NCBI GenBank assembly: GCA_910577045.1
Contig: CAJTLB010000002.1
Coordinates: 1 to 64,000, forward strand
Length of the DNA: 64,000 nt
Direction of reading: 5' to 3'
Origin: an uncultured Lachnospiraceae bacterium
GTDB taxonomy: Bacteria; Bacillota; Clostridia; Lachnospirales; Lachnospiraceae
The notes under the pieces are model-generated. The model saw only the letters and a list, made by a program, of their open reading frames with translations, ran no database searches and was not told the origin of the DNA. Position numbers and translations under genes: made by a program. Shown piece by piece: positions 1-8,848 of the stretch. Position 1 is the first letter of the stretch. Each line of letters starts with the position of its first letter.

Positions 1-5
1 TTTCA
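1..5 (-). CDS. First bases of the next gene, cut by the left edge
   Basis: An ATG reads leftward from position 5. It is preceded by a strong ribosome-binding site, AGGAGGG on the minus strand at 20-14, with an 8-nt spacer. The stop of the kinase/uridylyltransferase gene lies at 21-19, so this looks like the next cistron of the same operon. Only five bases are visible, so nothing can be said about the product. Confidence 0.45.
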
Positions 6-18
6 TCTCTAGTCCCTC

Positions 19-1971
19 CTATTTTCCATATTCTGCAACCGTTTCCCGATAAGAAACAGGGTTTCCCAAATCATACACCCTTCCATTTATCCGGCAGCCC
101 CTCATTCCATACTGTTCTCTTACTTCGTCTAGGGCATCTGTTAATTGTATTTCTCCTTTTGTCATTTTCTGTTCCAAAATATTCTTCTCTAAACATTCAA
201 ATACGGCAGGAGTTAATACATAATTCCCAAATACTGTTAAATAAGCTTCTCTTCCATCTGCCATTTTAGTCCTTAATTCCTTTTCCGCCCTTTCTTTTGT
301 TGGCTTTTCTACCATTTTAGCGACTTCTAACATAGTTTTTTGCTCCTCCAGCCAAACCCCTGTTAAAATACCATACCTAGAAACAACTTCTGGTTCTGTT
401 TCTGTTATGCCAACTGTTAATTTTTCTGTATCCTCATACGCATCTAAAAGTTGTTCCACACAACTTCGCTCTTCATAACTTTTATATAGCATATCCCCTA
501 GTAATAACAGCACAGGCTCCCGGTTAGTAAAATTCCTGCACTGGTAAACTGCATGGCCAAACCCTTTCCGTTCTTCTTGTATTACATACCGTAGCTTTTT
601 TCCAATCCGCAGAATAGTCTTTTCATATTGCCTCATCTTTTCTGGGAGCTTTGCTAAATGCTCTTCTGATAGTTCTTGTTCAAAAAACTCTTGGTAGTTT
701 CTTCGATCCTCTTTCCCAATTACTAAGCAAATTTTTTCAATCCCTGCCCGATCCATCTCTTCTAATAAAACCAAAATAGCTGGCTTCACTAACCCATCGT
801 AATCCATTACAGGAAGAAATTCTTTTTTCACCCCACGGGTTTCTGGGTACATCCGTGTCCCAAAACCCGCTACTGGAATAATAGCTTTTCTGACACTCCG
901 TTGTTGCCGGATAGTAAAGGCATACGCTTCCATTTGTTTTTCCTGTTTTAAATATTCTACTAATTTATTTTGGCATACCTCATCTTTTGCTAAAAACTGT
1001 ACTGTCCCATCTCCTTGTGAGCCAACTCCTTTTCCGCCATAAACTAACCTCATTACGGTAGAATCTTTTAAAATACTATGTAAAACAGGAGAACGCAGTT
1101 CTTCTGGAGAGGCAGGGGCTACTTTTTTATCAAAAACATCTTGTGCCTGGTACATTAATTCCCCTAGCTTTTTTGCATCCCCTTCTTGAAAATAAGTAAC
1201 TGCCTGTTTTACTATTGTCTTATTATCTTTTCCCAATGCTTCCCAGACTTTTTGTTCTACTTCTGTTTCTGCTACTGGGTAACACTGGTTTAAATCTGCT
1301 AAAATTTTTACTGTATCCTTAGAAGCATTTAAGTCAGCAAATACCCAGTAAAAATCTCCTTTAATCCGTAAATGTCCCACTGATATATCATTGCCGTCAA
1401 ACCGCATTTCTACAGGGCGTACCCCAAATGCACAGGCTTGATCCAACCTTCCACATTTAGAAGGCGTGCGCTGCTCGCCCCGATAGGCTGCCTGCATTTC
1501 CCCTAATGTATTCATATGTAGATCATATAAACGGTTAAATGCCCTCGCCACCAATACACATATTGCCGCGCTAGAAGAAAGCCCCCTCTTCATAGGAAGA
1601 GTCATTTTATCAATTTGAATCTGTATGCCTTGCACCTTGTAATGTTCTTTAAAATAAGATGCGACTCCCGCCACATAGGAAAAAAAACCACCCTCCGCAG
1701 CAATTTCCCGCAATTCTTGAAGCTCCATCTGGCAATGCAAATGTTGTTCCATCCCAGGCAAAGTACAAAATACTTCAAATGCCTGTGCTTTTTGTGCAAA
1801 AGCATGAATTCCTTGTTCTATCCCTGTAACAATTGCCCTGCCTGGTTCAATTTCTTTATTGGTAATTCGATAGAAACCTGCCCAATCACTATGTTCCCCA
1901 AATAGGCATAACCTGCCTGGCACAAATAATTCAATTTGGTTCCTTGCCTTGTTCTCTCTTGCTACTTCCAT
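19..1971 (-). CDS. Fused GHMP sugar kinase / UTP-sugar-1-phosphate uridylyltransferase
   Basis: 650 aa with two catalytic halves. Residues about 15-345 are a GHMP kinase: an N-terminal PGRLCLFGEHSDW motif and the ATP-binding GLSSSAA loop near residue 130. Residues about 365-650 are a GalU-type nucleotidyltransferase: PVAGFGTRMYPET near the start, KEFLPV, a GDM metal-site equivalent and VEKP. Such a fusion would phosphorylate a free sugar at C1 and convert it to the UDP-sugar in one chain. With UDP-galactopyranose mutase directly upstream and galE in the same operon, galactose is the likely substrate, but this is inferred from context. The ATG is supported by AGGAG shortly upstream and overlaps the end of glf by 41 bp, suggesting coupled translation. 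Another substrate (for example fucose, arabinose or glucuronate) cannot be excluded. Confidence 0.85.
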   Translation of the reverse strand: MEVARENKARNQIELFVPGRLCLFGEHSDWAGFYRITNKEIEPGRAIVTGIEQGIHAFAQKAQAFEVFCTLPGMEQHLHCQMELQELREIAAEGGFFSYVAGVASYFKEHYKVQGIQIQIDKMTLPMKRGLSSSAAICVLVARAFNRLYDLHMNTLGEMQAAYRGEQRTPSKCGRLDQACAFGVRPVEMRFDGNDISVGHLRIKGDFYWVFADLNASKDTVKILADLNQCYPVAETEVEQKVWEALGKDNKTIVKQAVTYFQEGDAKKLGELMYQAQDVFDKKVAPASPEELRSPVLHSILKDSTVMRLVYGGKGVGSQGDGTVQFLAKDEVCQNKLVEYLKQEKQMEAYAFTIRQQRSVRKAIIPVAGFGTRMYPETRGVKKEFLPVMDYDGLVKPAILVLLEEMDRAGIEKICLVIGKEDRRNYQEFFEQELSEEHLAKLPEKMRQYEKTILRIGKKLRYVIQEERKGFGHAVYQCRNFTNREPVLLLLGDMLYKSYEERSCVEQLLDAYEDTEKLTVGITETEPEVVSRYGILTGVWLEEQKTMLEVAKMVEKPTKERAEKELRTKMADGREAYLTVFGNYVLTPAVFECLEKNILEQKMTKGEIQLTDALDEVREQYGMRGCRINGRVYDLGNPVSYRETVAEYGK

Positions 1972-3115
1972 TTGTTTCCTCTCCTATTAACCGTTCCGCT
2001 AAATCCATTGCCTGTTTTATTGTAGTATCCATGTTATAATACTGGTATTCTGCCAATCTCCCTAGTAAATATAAATTTTTTATTGGTGCCAATGCTTGTT
2101 TATACTTTTCATATAATTCCCGGTTTTCTTTTGTCTCTATTGGATAATATGGAATCTCCTCTTTTGTGCATGGGATAGGATATTCATATACAAGTATGGT
2201 ATGATCCGTTTTTTTCTCTGGCTGTATCAGCGTAAATTCACTTGTCCTAGTATAAGAATAGCGGTTTGGATAATTAATCTGCACTACTGGCTGTACCTGT
2301 GCTACAGGCCTATCTTCCAATTCAAAATGCAAAGAACGGTAAGGAAGCTCCCCAAAACATTTTCCTTTTAATTCTTCAATACAGCCTGTATAAATTACTG
2401 GCCCTTGAAAAAGTTCCCCATCCCAATATATATTATTTTGTTCTATTGTTAGATACTTTAACGCGTCACAAGAATAACGGATTGAGATTTGGTTATGCCC
2501 TGCCATTTTTTTTATTAATTCTGTATACCCAAACCGAGGCATCTTTTGGAACAAATCTGTAAAATATCGGTTATCATACGATAGACGGACTGGTACCCTC
2601 CCCATTACAGAAGAATCCATCTCTTCTGGTGGTTTTCCCCATTGTTTCCTTGTATAACCATAAAACACATATTGATACACATAATTTGCTAATTCTTTAA
2701 TTTCCTTTTTCCCTGATTTAAGTAATTCCATAATTGTCACAGAACTAACATTTGGATATTCCTCTAATAAACTCTGTTTCAGCTTCTTTGCTTTTTCAGG
2801 TGGGAATAATATATCTATACTTTTAAAATTAAAAGGAATTGGGACTAGTTTGCCTTCAACGTCTCCTAAAACCTTATGCTCATAAGGGAAAAACTCCGCA
2901 AAGCGCTGTACAAACTCTGCTACCTTTAAAAAATTAGTATGGAATAAATGCGGCCCATACTTATGGATCAGCACGCCATCCCTATAATAATCATATACAT
3001 TCCCGCCAATATGATCCCTTTTTTCTAAAACTGTTACCTGAAAGCCATGCTCTGCTAATATTCTGGCAGCAGTAATGCCACTGATGCCAGCCCCTATAAT
3101 TAATGCTTGTTTCAT
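1931..3115 (-). CDS. glf: UDP-galactopyranose mutase
   Basis: 394 aa FAD-dependent enzyme that interconverts UDP-galactopyranose and UDP-galactofuranose in the cytoplasm. The N-terminus has the Rossmann FAD motif GAGISG, followed by the family hallmarks GGNVYDYY and HKYGPHLFHTN. Later come the UGM region around GYTRKQWG and the C-terminal GRLAEYQYYNMD segment that closes the active site. Length is typical of the bacterial family. The ATG is preceded by TAGGAGG with a 5-nt spacer. It lies 24 bp after gtrA and overlaps the downstream kinase/uridylyltransferase. Its presence implies that the glycan made by this cluster contains galactofuranose. Confidence 0.96.
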   Translation of the reverse strand: MKQALIIGAGISGITAARILAEHGFQVTVLEKRDHIGGNVYDYYRDGVLIHKYGPHLFHTNFLKVAEFVQRFAEFFPYEHKVLGDVEGKLVPIPFNFKSIDILFPPEKAKKLKQSLLEEYPNVSSVTIMELLKSGKKEIKELANYVYQYVFYGYTRKQWGKPPEEMDSSVMGRVPVRLSYDNRYFTDLFQKMPRFGYTELIKKMAGHNQISIRYSCDALKYLTIEQNNIYWDGELFQGPVIYTGCIEELKGKCFGELPYRSLHFELEDRPVAQVQPVVQINYPNRYSYTRTSEFTLIQPEKKTDHTILVYEYPIPCTKEEIPYYPIETKENRELYEKYKQALAPIKNLYLLGRLAEYQYYNMDTTIKQAMDLAERLIGEETNGSSKREQGKEPN

Positions 3116-3139
3116 TTTTCCTCCTATATTGTATAGGCA

Positions 3140-3517
3140 TTATTTATATATCAAATATTTCCTTGAAATAAAATTCCAAAAAAATACCATTCCTGTAGAA
3201 ATAATTTTACTGAATAATGCATCCCATTTCATTAGCCCAACAAATATGTACATAAACAACATATTAAAAAACAACCCTATTGCACTTACCCCAAACACCA
3301 GGATATAAGCATTTTTTCTATTCGAATTTACTTTAAAAGTAATTTTTTTGCCTAAAAAATAATTTGTATTTGTAGATAAACAAAAGGCTACTATAGTAGC
3401 ATACTGATATTGCGTAAAAACAAATGAATTTAAAATATAAAAGCTAATCCATTCTACACAGGCAGATATTCCTCCCACAAAAAAATACGAAATAAACTGC
3501 ATAAGCCATTTTTTCAT
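3140..3517 (-). CDS. GtrA-family membrane protein (lipid-linked sugar flippase)
   Basis: 125 aa with four predicted membrane helices. It has the GtrA-family signatures FISYFFVGGISACVEW near the start and NFISRKYLIYK at the end. GtrA proteins are thought to flip polyprenyl-phosphate-linked sugars made by a partner GT2 (GtrB) so that a GT-C enzyme can add them to a surface polymer outside the cell. Exactly those partners lie directly upstream: the GT2 gene split at 3575-4248 and the membrane protein at 4262-5914. A TTG five codons upstream is also open, but the ATG at 3517 is preceded by GGGGAGA at good spacing and is preferred. The substrate sugar cannot be read from the sequence. Confidence 0.88.
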   Translation of the reverse strand: MKKWLMQFISYFFVGGISACVEWISFYILNSFVFTQYQYATIVAFCLSTNTNYFLGKKITFKVNSNRKNAYILVFGVSAIGLFFNMLFMYIFVGLMKWDALFSKIISTGMVFFWNFISRKYLIYK

Positions 3518-3574
3518 TATTGTTCTCCCCAAGCTATTACCTATATCCCTTTCGAATATAAAATAAATTTATGC

Positions 3575-3856
3575 TCAATATTTCCATATACAAATAATGG
3601 CCCTTATTCCATCCTTAAACCCTATCTTTTTTCCTTCTGAATTTTTACGTGGATAATATTTTATGGGGACTTCTTTAATTTTAATTCCTTGTTTTGCTAT
3701 TTTTGCTGTTATTTCTGGCTCAAAGCCAAAACGCATTTCTTCTATATTGATACTTTGTATAATTTCTCTTTTAAACGCTTTATAGCAAGTTTCCATATCG
3801 GTTAATTTTAAACCTGTTTTACAATTTGATAAAAAGGTTAAAAATTTATTCGCCAA
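3575..3856 (-). CDS. GT2 glycosyltransferase (GtrB/DPM1-like), C-terminal part, out of frame
   Basis: Continuation of the GT2 gene that starts at 4248. It carries the typical second half of DPM1/GtrB-like transferases: ANKFLTFLSN, LTDMETCYKAF and the basic tail PIKYYPRKNSEGKKIG. The open frame extends upstream to the G8 tract at 3887-3880, but in a different register from the first half. One extra G (G9), or two fewer (G6), would join the halves as ...FLRGGVKGYLRNYLANKF, which matches the family. As the sequence stands this part would be translated only by slippage or from the weak internal TTG. See the tract feature and the finding on phase variation. Confidence 0.8.
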   Translation of the reverse strand: MANKFLTFLSNCKTGLKLTDMETCYKAFKREIIQSINIEEMRFGFEPEITAKIAKQGIKIKEVPIKYYPRKNSEGKKIGFKDGIRAIICIWKY

Positions 3857-3876
3857 ATAATTCCTTAAATAGCCTT

Positions 3877-4248
3877 TTACCCCCCCCGAAGAAATCTGGA
3901 GCCATATACAACATCTGCTTGATTTTCAAAGATTGCATTTACAATATTCGGATATTCCTTCGGGTTATATTCCATATCCGCATCTTGTATAATAACAACA
4001 TCTCCCGTTGCATATTTTATCCCTGTTTTTAGTGCCCCTCCTTTTCCTCTATTTTTCTTATGATATATTACTTTATGGACAATAGGCTCTATCTCATTTT
4101 TTAAAACTTCCCTAGTCCCATCTGTTGAACAATCATCTACAATAATAATTTCTTTATCCTGAATAGAAGACTGCTTTACCCTTTTTACAATAGTCCTAAT
4201 ATTTTCCAGTTCATTATAACAAGGGATAATAATACTTAACTTCTTCAT
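3877..4248 (-). CDS. GT2 glycosyltransferase (GtrB/DPM1-like), N-terminal part, stopped at a G8 tract
   Basis: 123 aa first half of a polyprenyl-phosphate sugar transferase. Visible motifs are SIIIPCYNELENI, the metal-binding VDDCSTDGT, NRGKGGALKTG and the acceptor-side QDADMEYNP. The normal enzyme transfers a sugar from a nucleotide donor to undecaprenyl phosphate on the inner face of the membrane. The frame ends with TAA directly after eight consecutive G residues (minus strand), cutting off the conserved C-terminal half found in another frame at 3575-3856. The start ATG is 13 bp after the stop of the GT-C-like gene. Either the locus is switched off in this clone by tract-length variation, or a base was lost in sequencing. 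Confidence 0.88.
   Translation of the reverse strand: MKKLSIIIPCYNELENIRTIVKRVKQSSIQDKEIIIVDDCSTDGTREVLKNEIEPIVHKVIYHKKNRGKGGALKTGIKYATGDVVIIQDADMEYNPKEYPNIVNAIFENQADVVYGSRFLRGG
3880..3887 (-). repeat. Homopolymeric G8 tract inside the GT2 gene (possible contingency switch)
   Basis: Eight C on the plus strand, G8 on the coding strand, in an otherwise AT-rich coding region. With G8 the next codon is TAA; with G9 or G6 the GT2 frame continues. Poly-G tracts inside glycosyltransferase genes are a classic slipped-strand phase-variation device in other bacteria. Confidence 0.75.
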
Positions 4249-4261
4249 TTGTTTTCCTTTC

Positions 4262-5914
4262 CTAATTTTCCCATAAACTCCATGTTTTTGTTGTTATATC
4301 ATATACATATATATTTTCTAAATTATTTATTTCCAGCCATCTATTTACTGCCTCGTTATAATAATCATATCTTGGATTATCTAGCTTCCAGCCAATTGGG
4401 GCTTGTCCTGAATATCCATTTATTGTCACCAGGTTATACTGGTTGGCTATTTGCCATGCGTCTAATTGATAATCTGCCGATTCATTAGAAAAAATATCTG
4501 TTAATCCTATCACTTCTTTCCGTCCATGATTGCTATCGCCCTGTGAAATAAAAAATACTTTACAATCCTCAGGCGGTACAGGCACAGATTCTATATATGC
4601 TTTTATTTCTCCTGTTTCCCAATATGCACATATTCCTTCTTTTCTTATATTTTCAGACCAAACCACTAATAAAATTACTAGGAAAATTATTTGATTATAT
4701 TCTTTCTTTAATTCCATATATGTAATTACATGTGCTACTATAATCGCAATAGGAATTAATAACACCATAAATATCCTAGCTACACCTCGTATTGCGCTTG
4801 CTGCAGGTAAAAACTTATATATGATATACCATAGGGAGATATGATCCCATTTTAATACCAGTAAACATACAATAATACTCGTGCCTAGTAACGCATATAT
4901 TTCCTTATTCTTAGAGGAATCTTTCCGATAAAGTTTTATTATTATAATTGCACTTACTAAAAATAAAAACCATACTCCAAACGGAATCCCAAAATATAAT
5001 TCCCACGCATACTCACGCAGCCCATAATATTCTGTTGAAAACATTTCCCCATAAATTAAATTCCCAGCAGAAACATTAAATAAATCAGAGAAAGACGGCA
5101 GCATTAGAAATACTTCATCCCATTCCCTTCCTCCATATTCTATCGCTACCTTCCCATAGCCTATTATAAAAGGCACTAACAAAAGAACCTCTAAAATAGC
5201 AAAACATAAGATTTCCTTCTTCCTTTGAAAACAAAGCAAAAAATATTTTTTGTTCTTTGCCTTAATTTCCAAAATCCCTATTACAATAAAATATACAAAT
5301 ACTATAATCGCTAAAAAATAAAATATATAAAAACTTGTATAGGCTAAACATGCAATTATCCCTGTTAAAAGCACCCCATATGTAAAGCGTTTTTTTGTTT
5401 TATTTTGAATATATTTTATAAAATAAATTATAATGATTGGTATAAAATAAATTGCCATCATCTGTGTATGGGAAGAAACTGCCATAGCAGAAGAAAACAT
5501 GGAAATAACTGTTCCTGTCAAAGTTCCCAAAACGGAATATTTTAATACATGGTTTAAAAGATAAGCAAAACTAAAGCCCCCTATAAAATGTAAAAATACC
5601 AGAGTAAACTTATAAGCCGCATATATATCTGCCCCTATAACCCTTGCAATAATATAAATAGGGGCAAACCCTATTAATAAATCTGTATAAAAAATAGTCC
5701 CCTTTTCAGGATAAAATATTGGTAAATTACTAACAGGTTCTCCCAAACGTAACACTCTATACCAATGTTCTAAAATTAACATATTTAGCCTTCCATCATC
5801 TGTATTTGAAAACATCACCCCTTTCAATAAAATATTCCTTAAAAAAAATATTGTAAAAATGAATACCATTCCATATAATAAAAATAATTTTTTATAACTG
5901 CCTATTTTATTCAC
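4262..5914 (-). CDS. Polytopic membrane protein, probable GT-C-type glycosyltransferase
   Basis: 550 aa with about ten to twelve predicted transmembrane helices. The first external loop carries an acidic NTDDGR motif, reminiscent of the catalytic acidic pair of GT-C enzymes, and there is a soluble tail of about 130 residues. GT-C enzymes use lipid-linked sugar donors on the outer face of the membrane. Its position upstream of a GtrB-like GT2 and GtrA fits the third component of a Gtr side-chain-modification module. Translation starts with GTG in a 4-nt GTGA overlap with the stop of the DUF4422-GT8 gene, so the two are translationally coupled. Family assignment rests on topology and context, not on a diagnostic motif; a YfhO-like protein is the main alternative. 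Confidence 0.7.
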   Translation of the reverse strand: MNKIGSYKKLFLLYGMVFIFTIFFLRNILLKGVMFSNTDDGRLNMLILEHWYRVLRLGEPVSNLPIFYPEKGTIFYTDLLIGFAPIYIIARVIGADIYAAYKFTLVFLHFIGGFSFAYLLNHVLKYSVLGTLTGTVISMFSSAMAVSSHTQMMAIYFIPIIIIYFIKYIQNKTKKRFTYGVLLTGIIACLAYTSFYIFYFLAIIVFVYFIVIGILEIKAKNKKYFLLCFQRKKEILCFAILEVLLLVPFIIGYGKVAIEYGGREWDEVFLMLPSFSDLFNVSAGNLIYGEMFSTEYYGLREYAWELYFGIPFGVWFLFLVSAIIIIKLYRKDSSKNKEIYALLGTSIIVCLLVLKWDHISLWYIIYKFLPAASAIRGVARIFMVLLIPIAIIVAHVITYMELKKEYNQIIFLVILLVVWSENIRKEGICAYWETGEIKAYIESVPVPPEDCKVFFISQGDSNHGRKEVIGLTDIFSNESADYQLDAWQIANQYNLVTINGYSGQAPIGWKLDNPRYDYYNEAVNRWLEINNLENIYVYDITTKTWSLWEN

Positions 5915-7848
5915 TTTACAAACCTCTTTATTATTTTTCTTAACCTAGCACGTTTTTTAGAACCAATTGGATAACGTTTATTAAAAGAATTTATTAATTT
6001 TACCATTACGCCATCTACATATATGGTATCATCTACCCCTTTAATCTTTATTCCTTGGTTATCTATCTCTCTTACTAAAACATCTTGGTTACTTTTCTGT
6101 TCTAATTTTTCAACAACTATTGTTTCTTTTACTTTCGTATGGTTGATAATCATTTCATAATATGGTGTTTTTCTAGCATATTTCCAAAAATATTCTGACA
6201 TATCACATTCTGTTACTTCCCACGGTTTTTGATAACCAGCATAATGCACTATTTTAGGATCTTTTCTAGCCTCCATATACTCACTATATAATACATAAGG
6301 TGCACATCTAATAGAATTCAGCCTGCTATCAGATGTCTCGTTTTTCCAGTTCATCAGCACATTCCAGCTTTGCGGAATATAATAAACTTTTTCCTTAAAA
6401 GCATAATTTAATACATCTTGGTCCCAATAATGCCATTCTTTCTGCAAAGCAAGTTTTACTAAATCTTCTGTTTTATACTTTTTACGTATAAAATCTAAAT
6501 TAAATAATATAACTCCAGCCTGAAAATACGAACCATCTTTTTTACAGCCAACTTCTTCTGAAATATATTCTGAAATAGCCTTGTCTTTTTTCCTACTTCC
6601 TGCTATATCAATATCTTTTACTGCTGCTAAATAACAGCCTTCTATATTTGTATCATATAAATATGCAATATCTTCATTAACAACCATATCTGAATCTAAA
6701 TATAATACTTTCGATGTTGATTTAAACAAATCTAAAATATATAATCTATAATAAGTTTCAACCGATATATGCTGATCTACAAAAAAACTTTTTTCTCTTA
6801 CAAAGTGAAAAACATCTACAAAACTTAATGAAAAATTATCCTTATTTTTTACAATAGCATGTATCCGGTTTTTATTTTCTTCTGATATATCTCTTGTCAG
6901 AATATAAATATCATATTTTCTTTTATAATTACTATTTTCCAATATGGATTCTAACATAACTGCTATATATGGACTATAATAATCATTACCCGATAATATT
7001 ACTGTTACTGCTTCTGGCTTTGTTTCTATAAACTTCTTTTCTTTATTTGTATCTCGAAATAAAGTTTTTTGAAGCTCAAGTACTTTCCATTTTCTTTTCT
7101 TTGAATTGTATAAAAACCATATAGCAAATAAACGTTCTCCTAAATATGCTGGTGCTCTTAGTTCTACCTCATTATAAGCAGAAAAATCTCTTTCCTTTTC
7201 TAATTCAAATAAAATATTGAACAGCCATTCTGTATATTCTATAAACATATCTTTTTTCATAATAAACATATTGCATTCATATACTTCGTCTGAGGCTAAA
7301 TATTCCTGGCATATATCAAAGTATTCAGGAAACTTTTTTATTAAAATATCAATTACTGTTTTTAAATCTTCTTTCTTTTGCCCTATTGAAGTAATATATT
7401 GCTCAAATACATTTTTTTGTTCTATTGGCAACTTTCTTCGTTTTGGAACAATAATATCGTATTGGCAAATAATCCTTTTCATCCATTCTTCTTCTATTTT
7501 AAGTTCTTCTAATATCTTTTTATTTATTGGTTCTGTATATTCAACATTCCCCCATCCATCTTCTTCTATCTCTCTAAGGCCAAAATTAAAATATCTTCTA
7601 TAATGAAAAAAACCATAATAATCGGCTTCTCTATCATTTTTCCATACCCAATATTGTGATGTTAATTCACAGTATTGTTTATTTTTTGCAGAAATATTAT
7701 CGCCTTCATTATCATATAGCATACCTTCCAATTTCTTTTCTGCTATTGCTGTCCCTACTTGTATTGGGTACAACAATTTATTTTCTGGTATATAACTCTC
7801 TTTATGGCATGATACATATATTTTAATCTTTGGCTCCTTTTTCTCCAT
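5911..7848 (-). CDS. DUF4422-GT8 two-domain glycosyltransferase
   Basis: About 645 aa. The N-terminal third is a DUF4422 domain, recognised by IKIYVSCHKESYIP, the LLYPIQVG segment and the DYYGFFHYRRYF signature. From about residue 275 follows a GT8 domain of the LPS-galactosyltransferase type with the metal-binding YLDSDMVV, QAGVILFNLD and WDQDVLNYAF. GT8 enzymes are retaining transferases using UDP-Glc or UDP-Gal; DUF4422 is also regarded as a putative transferase, so the chain may add two sugars. The ATG at 7848 is chosen because AGGGGAG lies 8 nt upstream; a longer open frame would overlap galE. A paralogue with the same architecture lies on the other side of galE. Confidence 0.88.
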   Translation of the reverse strand: MEKKEPKIKIYVSCHKESYIPENKLLYPIQVGTAIAEKKLEGMLYDNEGDNISAKNKQYCELTSQYWVWKNDREADYYGFFHYRRYFNFGLREIEEDGWGNVEYTEPINKKILEELKIEEEWMKRIICQYDIIVPKRRKLPIEQKNVFEQYITSIGQKKEDLKTVIDILIKKFPEYFDICQEYLASDEVYECNMFIMKKDMFIEYTEWLFNILFELEKERDFSAYNEVELRAPAYLGERLFAIWFLYNSKKRKWKVLELQKTLFRDTNKEKKFIETKPEAVTVILSGNDYYSPYIAVMLESILENSNYKRKYDIYILTRDISEENKNRIHAIVKNKDNFSLSFVDVFHFVREKSFFVDQHISVETYYRLYILDLFKSTSKVLYLDSDMVVNEDIAYLYDTNIEGCYLAAVKDIDIAGSRKKDKAISEYISEEVGCKKDGSYFQAGVILFNLDFIRKKYKTEDLVKLALQKEWHYWDQDVLNYAFKEKVYYIPQSWNVLMNWKNETSDSRLNSIRCAPYVLYSEYMEARKDPKIVHYAGYQKPWEVTECDMSEYFWKYARKTPYYEMIINHTKVKETIVVEKLEQKSNQDVLVREIDNQGIKIKGVDDTIYVDGVMVKLINSFNKRYPIGSKKRARLRKIIKRFVK

Positions 7849-7861
7849 TTCCATATCTCCC

Positions 7862-8833
7862 CTAATACTCCTTATTTTCATGCCATTTCCAAGCATGTTC
7901 CACAATGGTTTCTATTTCTGCATATTTTGGTTTCCACCCTAGTACTTTTTCTGCTTTTTCTGCACTTCCAATAAGCACAGGCGGATCGCCTGCCCGCCGT
8001 TTTTCTTCCTTTACTTTAAATTCTTTTCCTGTCACCTGTTTTACAACTTCAATTACATGCCGGACAGAATCTCCGTTTCCATTCCCTAAATTAAAACAAG
8101 TGCTTTCTCCTCCTTGTTTTAAATATTCTAATGCCCGGATATGGGCATCTGCTAAATCAGACACATGGATATAATCTCTTATGCAAGTTCCATCTTTTGT
8201 TGGATAGTCTGTCCCAAAAATGCTTATAGACTCTCTCTTCCCACTTGCTGCATCTAAAATTAATGGGATTAAATGTGTTTCTGGCATATGGCTTTCCCCA
8301 AGCTCTCCTTCTGGATCTGCTCCTGCTGCATTAAAATAACGCAGGCAACAATAGTTTATTCCATATGCTTTTCGATAATCTTCTAAAATCCGTTCTACCA
8401 TCCATTTTGTTGCCCCATATGGGTTTACTGGTTTTTGCGGCATATCTTCTGTAATAGGCATCTTATCTGGTACACCATAAGTGGCACAAGTAGAAGAAAA
8501 GATTATATGATTCACTTGATATTTCCTCATAATATCTAATAACTGGATTGTGTTACAAACATTATTTTTATAATATTTCGCTGGTTTTGCCACGGATTCC
8601 CCTACATAGGCATAGGCTGCAAAATGCAACACTGCATCAATTGAATTTTCTTGGAAAATCCGTTCTAAATGTTCTTCCTCTGCTAAATCGCCTACCTCTA
8701 ATTTACCCCATTTCACACTTTCTTTATGCCCATACACCAAATTGTCATAGATAAGTGTTTGATATCCCCGCCTATTTAACTCTTTATTCGTATGGCTCCC
8801 AATATAGCCTGCCCCTCCCACTACTAAAATCAT
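7862..8833 (-). CDS. galE: UDP-glucose 4-epimerase
   Basis: 323 aa short-chain dehydrogenase-type epimerase interconverting UDP-glucose and UDP-galactose with bound NAD. Visible are the NAD-binding GGAGYIGSH at the N-terminus, FSSTCATYG with the catalytic Ser/Thr region, the YGATK catalytic Tyr-Lys pair, RYFNAAGADPEGE and RDYIHVSDLADAH. It sits between two DUF4422-GT8 genes, 13 bp upstream of one and 15 bp downstream of the other. It probably supplies UDP-Gal for those transferases and for Glf. It may also serve the galactose pathway, since the galactokinase at 24.7-26.0k has no linked epimerase. Confidence 0.96.
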   Translation of the reverse strand: MILVVGGAGYIGSHTNKELNRRGYQTLIYDNLVYGHKESVKWGKLEVGDLAEEEHLERIFQENSIDAVLHFAAYAYVGESVAKPAKYYKNNVCNTIQLLDIMRKYQVNHIIFSSTCATYGVPDKMPITEDMPQKPVNPYGATKWMVERILEDYRKAYGINYCCLRYFNAAGADPEGELGESHMPETHLIPLILDAASGKRESISIFGTDYPTKDGTCIRDYIHVSDLADAHIRALEYLKQGGESTCFNLGNGNGDSVRHVIEVVKQVTGKEFKVKEEKRRAGDPPVLIGSAEKAEKVLGWKPKYAEIETIVEHAWKWHENKEY

Positions 8834-8848
8834 CCTTATCCTCCCCTT

